A stretch of 64,000 bases of DNA, taken from positions 4,523,501 through 4,587,500 of the forward strand of contig NZ_CP080025.1 in NCBI RefSeq assembly GCF_020463795.1, in the 5' to 3' direction. Shown here piece by piece: positions 56,923-64,000 of the stretch; position 1 is the stretch's first letter, and each line of letters begins with the position of its first letter. The translations under genes were made by a program, and so were the position numbers. The notes beneath the pieces were generated by a model. The model ran no database searches, was not told where the DNA came from, and saw only the letters and a list, made by a program, of their open reading frames with translations. The stretch comes from Echinicola marina (GTDB lineage Bacteria; Bacteroidota; Bacteroidia; Cytophagales; Cyclobacteriaceae).

Positions 56923-58629
56923 TTATGCCTTTTTATTGAACAGCTGGATAATGGCTGACAGCGCCATTACTAACAAGCAACCAATGGCATTGTACCATAA
57001 ATAACCTATGTCAATAGTAATGCCCAATAACTCACCTCCATTTTTCCAATGGATCAAAAGTATAATTGCTTCCGCAATCAACGCGGCAATAAAAACAGCA
57101 TTTCCTCTTACCCATTTCATATAAAATCCCACCAAAAATATCCCTAGGATGGTTCCATAAAACAGGGAGCCCAAAAGATTCACTGCCTGAATGAGATTTT
57201 CAAATAAAGTGGCGTAGGTAGCAAAGAGTATGGCAAATATGCCCCAAACTGCCGTGAGCAATTTAGATGAAAGGGTATAATGCCTTTCTGTACCATTTCT
57301 ATTGATAGAACGCTTATAGATGTCCACCGTGGATGTAGATCCCAAGGCATTGAGTTCAGACGCCGTACTGGACATGGCTGCAGAAAAAATCACTGCAAAT
57401 AAAAGTCCTACAACACCTGATGGAAGATAGTCCATTACAAACCGCATAAATACATAATCCGTATCCCTAGTTTCTGCCTTAGGCTCATTTTTCAGGATCA
57501 GTTCTTTTACATCTTGCCTAATGGCTTCCTGCTTTTCCTGACTTTCCCCTATCTGCGTCTTCAATTCTTCAACTTTAGCCTCATTCCCTCTATTTTCTGC
57601 CTCAATCATAGCATATAACGCGGTATTTTTATCCTCAAACACCTGACTATATGATGCTTCAAGCTGATCAAACTCTTCCTTATATTCACTTTTGGCCAAT
57701 TTTTCGGTTTGCACCTTGTTAAAAAATATCGGAGGCTCATAAAATTGGTAAAAAACGAATACCATAACCCCAATGAACAGGATGACAAATTGCATGGGCA
57801 CCTTCAAGAAGCCATTCATAATCAAGCCCTTTCTGCTTTCTGTCAAGGACCTACCGTTGAGGTACCTTTGGACTTGAGACTGGTCTGTGCCAAAATAAGA
57901 CAAAAACAAAAATAGCGCACCTGTGATCCCAGACCAGAAATTATACCTATCCCCCAAATCAAATTCAAAATTGACGATATTTAACTTACCCATCTTCCCT
58001 GCCACATGCATGGCATCATTAAAAGAAACAGGAAGCATATTGATCACCAAAATTCCTGCTAGGATCATCCCTCCCATCATGACCGTCATTTGCTGCTTCT
58101 GAGTGATGGAAACGGCTTTGGTCCCCCCTGTAACCGTATAGACAATCACCACCATACCAATAAACACATTGGTAAAGGTCAAATTCCAATTCAGTAAGGT
58201 GGAAAGAATAATGGCCGGTCCATATATTGTAATTCCAGCTGCCAGCCCTCTTTGGATCAAAAATAAAAATGCCGCCAGAGTCCTGGTTTTCAAATCGAAC
58301 CTTGACTCCAAAAACTCATAAGCAGTGTAAACCTTTAGCTTATAATAAATGGGAAGAAAAGTTACAGAAAGGATAATCATGGCTATCGGCAAGCCAAAAT
58401 AAAACTGCACAAACCGCATCCCATCCTGATAGGCTTGCCCGGGAGTACTCAAAAAGGTGATCGCTGATGCCTGAGTGGCCATGATTGACAAGCCTATGGT
58501 CCACCAGCCCAGTTCATTTCCTCCCTTTAGGTAACTATCCATGTCTTTTGGCCCATAGGTCTTATACACACCATAGCCAATGATGATAAATAATGTACCA
58601 AATAGAACAATCCAATCAAGATAACTCAT
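56923..58629 (-). CDS. Sodium:solute symporter (SSS family)
   Basis: 568 residues with about 13 membrane helices. SSS signatures include STPGQAYQDGMRF, TGGTKAVSITQKQQM, FLSYFGTDQSQVQRYLNGRS and SALNALGSTSTVDIYKR (Na+ site helix). A long charged loop at about 330-385 is unusual and contains a coiled-coil-like Glu/Lys region. Its start (ATGAGTTATC) overlaps the stop of the microprotein by four bases. Likely imports a sugar or acid released by the PIG-L partner; inference only. Confidence 0.9.
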   Translation of the reverse strand: MSYLDWIVLFGTLFIIIGYGVYKTYGPKDMDSYLKGGNELGWWTIGLSIMATQASAITFLSTPGQAYQDGMRFVQFYFGLPIAMIILSVTFLPIYYKLKVYTAYEFLESRFDLKTRTLAAFLFLIQRGLAAGITIYGPAIILSTLLNWNLTFTNVFIGMVVIVYTVTGGTKAVSITQKQQMTVMMGGMILAGILVINMLPVSFNDAMHVAGKMGKLNIVNFEFDLGDRYNFWSGITGALFLFLSYFGTDQSQVQRYLNGRSLTESRKGLIMNGFLKVPMQFVILFIGVMVFVFYQFYEPPIFFNKVQTEKLAKSEYKEEFDQLEASYSQVFEDKNTALYAMIEAENRGNEAKVEELKTQIGESQEKQEAIRQDVKELILKNEPKAETRDTDYVFMRFVMDYLPSGVVGLLFAVIFSAAMSSTASELNALGSTSTVDIYKRSINRNGTERHYTLSSKLLTAVWGIFAILFATYATLFENLIQAVNLLGSLFYGTILGIFLVGFYMKWVRGNAVFIAALIAEAIILLIHWKNGGELLGITIDIGYLWYNAIGCLLVMALSAIIQLFNKKA

Positions 58630-58730
58630 GAATAATATTGGGTAATGGTATAAAACAAAAGTATCAAGCCAGCCAAAACCAATATTAAAAGACCATATAT
58701 TCTATTCCAGTTTACCTTGGGTTCATTCAT
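58626..58730 (-). CDS. 34-residue single-helix membrane microprotein
   Basis: Minus-strand ATG at 58730 to TGA at 58626-58628. It starts MNEPKVNWNR, has a hydrophobic segment at residues 11-29 (IYGLLILVLAGLILLFYTI) and ends QYYS. The ATG lies within the PIG-L gene's end (GATGAATGA) and the TGA overlaps the symporter ATG, so the three genes are translationally chained. It was too short to be called as an ORF. Membrane topology suggests a small symporter-accessory subunit; that is inference. Confidence 0.7.
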   Translation of the reverse strand: MNEPKVNWNRIYGLLILVLAGLILLFYTITQYYS

Positions 58731-61212
58731 CACCTTGTTCTATTAGATTAACGAAAAGTTTAATCGCTCCTGGCACACCTGCTGGCAATAGCCTGAACCA
58801 AGAAATCCCTGTATAGCAATAAGTACCTTTTCCATAATTGGCCAATAATAGGCTCCCTTTACTGGGGTTTTCTTCTGGATCATTCATGGTCAATGGCGTG
58901 ATGTACTTCCCGTCCCAATTATCCGGAAAATATAAGCCTCTTTCCTGTACCCAACCGTCAAAGTCTTCCATACTTATTGGATTGGGTCCTTGCATAACCG
59001 GATGGGCTAAAAAATCCACTGAAACTGGCGAATCCTCTACTGCCACTCTTTTTCTGGTGATGTCAAATGGATATGGACCCAATTGATCTCTCATCAAGGA
59101 TGCTGTAGTATTGTACTGAATAATTAAATTCCCGCCATTTTCTACGTATTTCATTAATTGATCAAACTGACTCACCAGTTGTTCATTGACATTGAATGCC
59201 CTGATTCCTACTATGACAGTTGAAAAAACTGAAAGCCTTGCCTCATCTATGTTGCCACTTTCCAAAATTGATACGGAATAGCCCAGATTCTGTAATACCT
59301 GCGCCACATCATCTCCTGCCCCCGGGATATAGGCGATTCTTTGATTAGTAGTTTTCAAATCCAATTTTATCAAATCAAACTTGGCTTTCGGGAAATAAGT
59401 GAGGTTTGGAATGTGTTTATAATTGATACGCCTGATTCCTTGATCATATATTAGTCCCTCATCTGTAATATACTGAGCCGCAATACTTGTTTTTCCTATT
59501 TTGGCATCACCGTTAATACTGATTTGATAACTAATCTCATTAATGCTTTTATCTTTATCTTCCTTAAACCCTTGCTCTATTATCTTATAGGCACTTTGAG
59601 CTAATCCTTCCAGCTCCAAACGTCCCGGAACTAGTTTGTCATTAAACTTAACCTTAATATTAAAAACAGCAGGCTTACCTGCTATGGCATAAACCTGATC
59701 CTGCTCTATACTCAGTTCTACTGCAGGTATCAACACAAAGGGTTGCTTGGTTTCACCATCTACCGGGTCATTAAATTTATAGCGCAAAGGAACATTCATC
59801 TGTATGCTCTGGCCCTCAACTTCAAAACTAACTATTCCTACCACAGTAGGCGCGTTGAAGGCCCTTCCTATTTGGTTCTGATCCGTTACATTATATAACT
59901 TGCTCTCAGGTTCCTTTTCAATCCAGTAAGGTTGAGATACTTTTTCCCCTGTTTCAAAGCTCAAGTTCATTTTCTCCCTCAACACCTCATTATCCATGAC
60001 TGTGGCATTCAAATCGTGATTGTCATGAAGAACATCAATCTTCCTCACTTTTACTGGAATAGAAGAAGGATTATTAAAAATAAAACTTGCATTGACCGAT
60101 TCTCCAATATACGCTTCTTCTTGATCTGCTAAAAACTCCACCTTAAGTCCAAGGACATCAGAAATAATTTCATTGATCAGCTCCTTTTTTTCCCTGATCC
60201 ACTTCGCATCTCCATCAAGATCCGTCAAAAGCTTTTTTACCTTAAGGAGATTGGAAAGGTTGTTTTCAAGATTAACAAAATCAAAATCTGAAATAGCCTT
60301 GTCTAAGGCCAACTGTATCTCTTTTCCTTTTGTAATGGTTTCCCAACGATTTTCAACTCCCTCAAAAGGATCATTTTCAAACTCTTCACCGTCCACTAAT
60401 TCAATAATATCCTCAGAATCTCCAACTGAAGCTGTTGAGCCAAAACCCTGAGATTTGTGCATGGTACGGCTGTCAGCTGCTATTTGTGCATAGGTCGTTC
60501 CCAAAAGATCATTATAGTCTCCCACTGGAAAGGAATGAAAAACAGCTTCCCCGCTGGGTTCATAAGGGCCTCCCCAGCTGTAGGCATTCCAAAACACCCT
60601 TTTTGCTTGCCAAACATCTACTTTATCCAGTTGTTCTGGAAAAGCATTAGGGTCTGCCGCAGCTCTAAAAGCTTCCGTGGAGAGGATGGCCGAAGTGGTA
60701 TGATGACCATGGGTGGTCCCCGGTGTGGTATTGAATCTGTTGATAATAATATCAGGTTGATAATTTCGAATTACCCAAACAACATCTGAAAGTAATTTTT
60801 CCTTATCCCAATTATTAAGGGTCTCCGTTGGGTTCTTACTATATCCAAAATCAATCGCCCTTGAGAAAAATTGTTGTCCTCCATCTATCTTCCTTGCCTT
60901 CAAAAGCTCCTGCGTTCTGATCATCCCCAATTCCACACCTAATTCTTTACCAATCAGGTTTTGTCCTCCGTCACCTCTGGTAAGCGACATATAACCTACT
61001 TGCACATGCTCTTTGTTACCTAAATAAGCTATTAACCTAGTATTCTCATCATCTGGATGGGCTGCTATATATAAAACCCTCTTGGTTTCATTTAACCTTA
61101 ATAACAGATGGTAAATATATGAGGAAGGTTGAGAGGTGATTTCTCCAGCAGTAGCCTGTCCTAAAATAGAAATCAAAATAAAAGAAAATAGTAATCGGAT
61201 TTTTAACTTCAT
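58723..61212 (-). CDS. Secreted PIG-L-family deacetylase with C-terminal glutamine-amidotransferase-like domain
   Basis: 829 residues. Signal peptide (LLFSFILISILGQATAG), then a LmbE/PIG-L zinc hydrolase domain with AAHPDDE at 51-56 (zinc site HPDDE) and the later TTHGHHTTS histidines. The middle (about 350-620) is a beta-rich NPCBM/immunoglobulin-like region. The end (about 635-829) looks like a class-I amidotransferase/ThuA-like fold (RIAYIPGAGDDVAQVLQNLG, GNLIIQYNTTASL). It may deacetylate N-acetyl-glycans in the periplasm. The stop overlaps the microprotein start. Confidence 0.85.
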   Translation of the reverse strand: MKLKIRLLFSFILISILGQATAGEITSQPSSYIYHLLLRLNETKRVLYIAAHPDDENTRLIAYLGNKEHVQVGYMSLTRGDGGQNLIGKELGVELGMIRTQELLKARKIDGGQQFFSRAIDFGYSKNPTETLNNWDKEKLLSDVVWVIRNYQPDIIINRFNTTPGTTHGHHTTSAILSTEAFRAAADPNAFPEQLDKVDVWQAKRVFWNAYSWGGPYEPSGEAVFHSFPVGDYNDLLGTTYAQIAADSRTMHKSQGFGSTASVGDSEDIIELVDGEEFENDPFEGVENRWETITKGKEIQLALDKAISDFDFVNLENNLSNLLKVKKLLTDLDGDAKWIREKKELINEIISDVLGLKVEFLADQEEAYIGESVNASFIFNNPSSIPVKVRKIDVLHDNHDLNATVMDNEVLREKMNLSFETGEKVSQPYWIEKEPESKLYNVTDQNQIGRAFNAPTVVGIVSFEVEGQSIQMNVPLRYKFNDPVDGETKQPFVLIPAVELSIEQDQVYAIAGKPAVFNIKVKFNDKLVPGRLELEGLAQSAYKIIEQGFKEDKDKSINEISYQISINGDAKIGKTSIAAQYITDEGLIYDQGIRRINYKHIPNLTYFPKAKFDLIKLDLKTTNQRIAYIPGAGDDVAQVLQNLGYSVSILESGNIDEARLSVFSTVIVGIRAFNVNEQLVSQFDQLMKYVENGGNLIIQYNTTASLMRDQLGPYPFDITRKRVAVEDSPVSVDFLAHPVMQGPNPISMEDFDGWVQERGLYFPDNWDGKYITPLTMNDPEENPSKGSLLLANYGKGTYCYTGISWFRLLPAGVPGAIKLFVNLIEQGDE

Positions 61213-61602
61213 ACAGTTTGGTATTATAAAACGAATCTAAAATAACCATTAAATATGATAAAACACTTTTATACAAGTGGTATTCCCCAAAAGGTTTCAG
61301 CATTTCTAACAAGACTTCCCCAACTTTTAAAGTGATGGGTAAAAAGTAAATGGCTCTAGCTTAAAAAAATAAAAATCGCAAAATACAATAATGATTTAAA
61401 ACTGTCTCCGACCTTTGTCCTGCCAATTTTTACCGAATAATCTTTGAATATTTTGCATATCTGATTTCAAAATTCAATTGACAGCTAATATTCTTTGTAT
61501 TTTTATATAATTCATTTTAAATAAACTTCTCTGCCGTTAAGCGGTAGACTTCAAAGAGATTTAGACCAAAAGAACTTTCCAATATTTCAGTCCAATTAAT
61601 AT
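61213..61602. other. Intergenic region without a gene
   Basis: About 390 bases between the PIG-L start and the IS1595 target site. AT-rich. No ORF with support (the one on the minus strand reads into the transposase antisense), no hairpin with T-tail, no RNA gene seen. Confidence 0.5.
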
Positions 61603-61610
61603 TAGATTTT
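61603..61610. repeat. Left target-site duplication of the IS1595 element
   Basis: TTAGATTT, identical to 62645-62652 on the other side. Eight bases is the characteristic IS1595-family duplication length. Confidence 0.85.
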
Positions 61611-62644
61611 ATGTGTATCCGTAAGAGTGCACGTAATAAAATATGACAATACGTGTCATTAAATTTCAAGGTATCAGGATAGTTGTTTTCTTGCATAAAA
61701 ACAAGAAAAGCTATGAACCTTATAGAATTTACGGGCCATTTCCCAGATGAGGAAAGTTGTGAACAATACATCAAGAAATACCGTGAGAAAAGCGGTATAC
61801 GGTGCAAAAACTGTGAGAAGATAACCCGACACTATTGGTTTGCCAACGGCAGGTTTTTCGAATGCAGCAGTTGTCGGAGACGTTCTTCTCTTAAATCAGG
61901 GACGGTAATGGAAAACAGCAAGCTTCCGCTCCGTATCTGGCTATTGGCCATGCTGTTTATGTCGGCGACCAAGAAAGGGTTTTCCTGCCTTGAGCTCCAG
62001 CGGCAACTGGGGCTTAGCCGATATGAGACCACTTTCCGTCTGATGCACAGGATACGGTCAGCCATGGGACAACGAGATGAGCTTTATATCCTCAGTGACA
62101 TGATTGAATATGACGAGTGTTATATGGAAACCGTACAGGAGAACCAGATCTTGGGTCAGCTTAAACGTGGAAAAGGCAGCCAGAAACAGACCGCAGTAGC
62201 GGTGGCGGCCGAATCGGTACCCTTGGAAGACCTGGATTCCGGGCAGAAAACAAAGCGCTGTGGCTATTTCAAAATGAGGGTCATGGACAAAGTGGACTGC
62301 GAGAGTGTCAATGCCTTTATCCGGGCCAATACCGTAGGGGATGTGGTACTGTTTACAGACAAGAACACGGCCTACTCGAAAATAGAGGAAGTGGTGGCCA
62401 CCCATTTGGCCGTTCCATCGGGAAAGGAGTCCGTAAACGACACCTTAAAATGGGTACACAAAGCAATCAGTAATCTTAAAAGAACCCTGTTGGGGGTATA
62501 TCACATGATAACTTATAAATATTTACAGAACTATTTAAATGAGTTTGTTTACAGATTGAACCGAAGATATTTTGGCAAAGGACTCTTTGAAAGGCTCGTT
62601 ATTGCGGGCACTTACCCATACGTGCAGTAAAACGGATACACATA
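61611..62644 (+). mobile_element. Intact IS1595-family insertion sequence, 1034 bp
   Basis: Terminal inverted repeats begin TATGTGTATCCGT on both ends (13 identical bases), then four mismatches in five, then TGCACGTA again identical. The transposase stop lies inside the right repeat. An 8-bp perfect duplication flanks the element. The intact ends and duplication suggest a fairly recent insertion, 31 bases upstream of the DUF4136 gene's ATG. Confidence 0.9.
61713..62630 (+). CDS. IS1595-family transposase
   Basis: 305 residues from the ATG at 61713 (MNLIEFTGHF). N-terminal zinc ribbon CKNCEKIT to FECSSCRRR, a helix-turn-helix region (CLELQRQLGLSRYETTFRLMHRI), then an ISXO2-like DDE domain with Asp in IEYDECYME, Asp in LFTDKNTAYSKI and an Asn in ISNLKR followed by LLGVYHMI as the third catalytic position of the DDN(K) branch. 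No frameshift; should be active. Confidence 0.9.
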   Translation: MNLIEFTGHFPDEESCEQYIKKYREKSGIRCKNCEKITRHYWFANGRFFECSSCRRRSSLKSGTVMENSKLPLRIWLLAMLFMSATKKGFSCLELQRQLGLSRYETTFRLMHRIRSAMGQRDELYILSDMIEYDECYMETVQENQILGQLKRGKGSQKQTAVAVAAESVPLEDLDSGQKTKRCGYFKMRVMDKVDCESVNAFIRANTVGDVVLFTDKNTAYSKIEEVVATHLAVPSGKESVNDTLKWVHKAISNLKRTLLGVYHMITYKYLQNYLNEFVYRLNRRYFGKGLFERLVIAGTYPYVQ

Positions 62645-62652
62645 TTAGATTT
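62645..62652. repeat. Right target-site duplication of the IS1595 element
   Basis: TTAGATTT, directly repeating 61603-61610. Confidence 0.85.
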
Positions 62653-62682
62653 ATTTCTAACCAATTTTCAAAGTATAAGATC

Positions 62683-63225
62683 ATGAATATCCAAAGCTTC
62701 ACATTCCTCTTATTTTTGATTTATTTATTAAGTAGTTGCTCCTCAGGAAAGATTATCAGCACTACATCTGTAGAAAACTTTAACATCAACAACTACCAAA
62801 GCTTTGATTTTTATCAAACAGAACTGAATATCGACGAGATGCCCGAATTTGAAAAACGTGTGGACTGGATCAAAGAAGCCATAGAAGAAAAATTCAAAGA
62901 ATATGGTTTGGAAAAGGATTCCTCATCTCCCGAGCTACTTGTCAACATAGGAATTGTCCTTGAAGAAAAAATACAAACTAGGGAAACAGACTTAAGAAGT
63001 GATCCCCCTACCTATATTGGACAAAGAAGGTATCACTGGGAAGTAGAAGAAGTAGAAGTAGGACGCTATAACGAGGGAGCCTTTACTTTAGATTTAGTTA
63101 ATGCAAAGTCACAAAAACTGCTCTGGCAGGGAGTAGCTGAAGGCATAGTTTCTACCAATGACAAGCAGGCATATAAAAACCTTAAAGAGGGAACCCAAAA
63201 ATTACTATCTGACCTAGACCAATAA
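62683..63225 (+). CDS. DUF4136-type lipoprotein
   Basis: 180 residues from the ATG at 62683. Lipobox LLSSC (Cys18). The mature part NNYQSFDFYQTELNIDEMPE to LLVNIGIVLEEKIQTR and LDLVNAKSQKLLWQGVAEG is the DUF4136 pattern. The start at 62572 in the same frame belongs to the IS and is not used. The IS sits just upstream, so the native promoter has been cut off and transcription may depend on read-through from the transposase. Confidence 0.8.
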   Translation: MNIQSFTFLLFLIYLLSSCSSGKIISTTSVENFNINNYQSFDFYQTELNIDEMPEFEKRVDWIKEAIEEKFKEYGLEKDSSSPELLVNIGIVLEEKIQTRETDLRSDPPTYIGQRRYHWEVEEVEVGRYNEGAFTLDLVNAKSQKLLWQGVAEGIVSTNDKQAYKNLKEGTQKLLSDLDQ

Positions 63226-63253
63226 ATTACTTTAAAAACTAACCTTAATACTT

Positions 63254-63844
63254 ATGAAAAACTTATTCATTTTGGCTTTGCTACTTATGATGGCATGTTC
63301 AAGCAGCACATCAATAGTAAGTTCATGGAAAGAACCTGGAGCGAATACAGCAAACACAAATTTCACAAAAATAATGGCTGTAGTATTGGCCAATACAGAA
63401 TCGGCAAGAAGACAAGCGGAAGATGAACTTGTTAGGGAAAACCCAATTTTTGTCCCTTCATATCAAGTTCTGAATAGCCAAGAAGTATCGATGGACAAAG
63501 ACAAAAGTGGAGATATCTTAAGAGATCAAAATATTGATGGCGTATTGGTTTTAAAACTAGTAGACAAAGAGAAGACCCAAAACTATGTACCAGGTTCCTA
63601 TACCGGAGGCTATTATGGACGATATAGCTACTATTGGGGCGGATATTATGATCCAGGATAATACCAAGAAAACACCAATTATCTTATCGAAGTCAGTTTA
63701 TACTCTTTAGAAAAAAATGAATTAATATGGTCTGCGATCAGTTCCACAGTAAATCCAAATTCCATTGAAAAGACAGTTAAAAACATTCTCAATGAATCTT
63801 ATAAACAAATGAGGGAAGATGGATTTTTACCTCCTGTGAATTAA
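63254..63844 (+). pseudogene. Lipoprotein gene interrupted by one TAA
   Basis: The frame from 63254 (signal LFILALLLMMAC, Cys16) runs to a TAA at 63659-63661, then stays open for another 60 codons to 63844 (YQENTNYLIEVSLYSLEKNE, LIWSAISSTV). The two pieces form one DUF4136-like lipoprotein of about 195 residues; the join DPG-stop-YQ is within a Gly/Tyr-rich loop (GGYYGRYSYYWGGYYD). Single-base change from a tyrosine codon (TAT/TAC) or other is enough. Follows the DUF4136 gene by 28 bases, likely co-transcribed. Confidence 0.75.
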
Positions 63845-63898
63845 TCGTATATCTCATCATCCCCATCCATTTTTCTTCTAACTAATAATGACGTTTTT

Positions 63899-63937
63899 AA
63901 ATAAATGAGGCGTTTCATAGCATCGACTCATTTATTT
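63899..63937 (+). terminator. Stem-loop after the broken lipoprotein gene
   Basis: AAATAAATGAG (63899-63909) pairs with CTCATTTATTT (63927-63937), 17-base loop. Weak T-tract, so a tentative terminator. Confidence 0.45.
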
Positions 63938-64000
63938 ATACCCCATAGAAATCAAACCTGACAACTATCTATCGATTTTGAATACAAATTGACATAACAA

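Noticed and set aside
61517-61807. Minus-strand ORF of 96 codons upstream of and inside the IS1595 transposase start
   Set aside because: It is antisense to the transposase and runs across the IS boundary; no family features or start signals.

Overview
The window reads as a chromosomal segment of a Bacteroidota bacterium, most likely order Cytophagales (Cyclobacteriaceae-like; the genus is not fixed by anything I can see). Reasons: AT-rich DNA, TAnnTTTG-type -7 promoter elements instead of a sigma70 -10 box, weak Shine-Dalgarno signals, a subtilase with a C-terminal type IX secretion sorting domain, many SusD/TonB-age envelope proteins (ExbB/ExbD/TonB-like, SPOR, beta-barrels, large TPR proteins) and DUF families typical of the phylum. 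Most of it is ordinary housekeeping DNA; most genes lie on the minus strand except the metal-transport operon and scattered singles.

Layout. 1-7.3 kb: tail of L-2-hydroxyglutarate oxidase, membrane-anchored FMN glutamate-synthase-like protein, alpha/beta hydrolase, Hpt-like protein, HI0933-type flavoprotein, HerA/DUF853-like ATPase, DUF4332 and DUF937-like proteins. 7.5-11 kb: secreted seven-CxxC zinc-finger protein, TPR lipoprotein plus dapD, a glycosyltransferase. 11-16 kb: a 480-bp regulatory intergenic region (34-bp perfect palindrome, three DnaA-box matches, DtxR-type operators) followed by a five-gene manganese/zinc ABC operon led by a DtxR-family regulator; one permease also carries a fused DtxR-like domain. 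16-24 kb: NIPSNAP protein, HEAT-like protein, a Vms1-like release factor (VLRF1 type), ammonium channel, an outer-membrane protein gene broken by one stop codon, aldo/keto reductase and a decayed IS200/IS605 element. 24-31 kb: complete thiSC-tenI-thiEGH-thiF operon under a TPP riboswitch. 31-41 kb: NPP-type phosphodiesterase, TPR protein with gyrA, unknown secreted proteins, rpe, T9SS subtilase and lipoprotein. 41-53 kb: TrpF-like paralogue, trmB-folC-TonB/ExbD/ExbB-SPOR, beta-barrel and 995-residue TPR protein, holA. 53-64 kb: universal stress protein, ghrA, DNA-3-methyladenine glycosylase, DUF2911 protein, a PIG-L deacetylase / 34-residue membrane microprotein / sodium:solute symporter unit, an intact IS1595-family insertion with target duplication, and two DUF4136-like lipoprotein genes, the second with an in-frame stop.

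Recurrent theme: three genes (outer-membrane protein at 21316, IS200 transposase at 23937, lipoprotein at 63659) are each interrupted by a single in-frame stop codon with reading frame otherwise intact, and trmB has apparently lost its normal stop and runs through its own terminator. I did not find a clear novel defence or biosynthetic system. The most worthwhile leads are the coupled microprotein, the Vms1-like release factor, the operator array with a permease-regulator fusion, and the DnaA-box/palindrome intergenic region.
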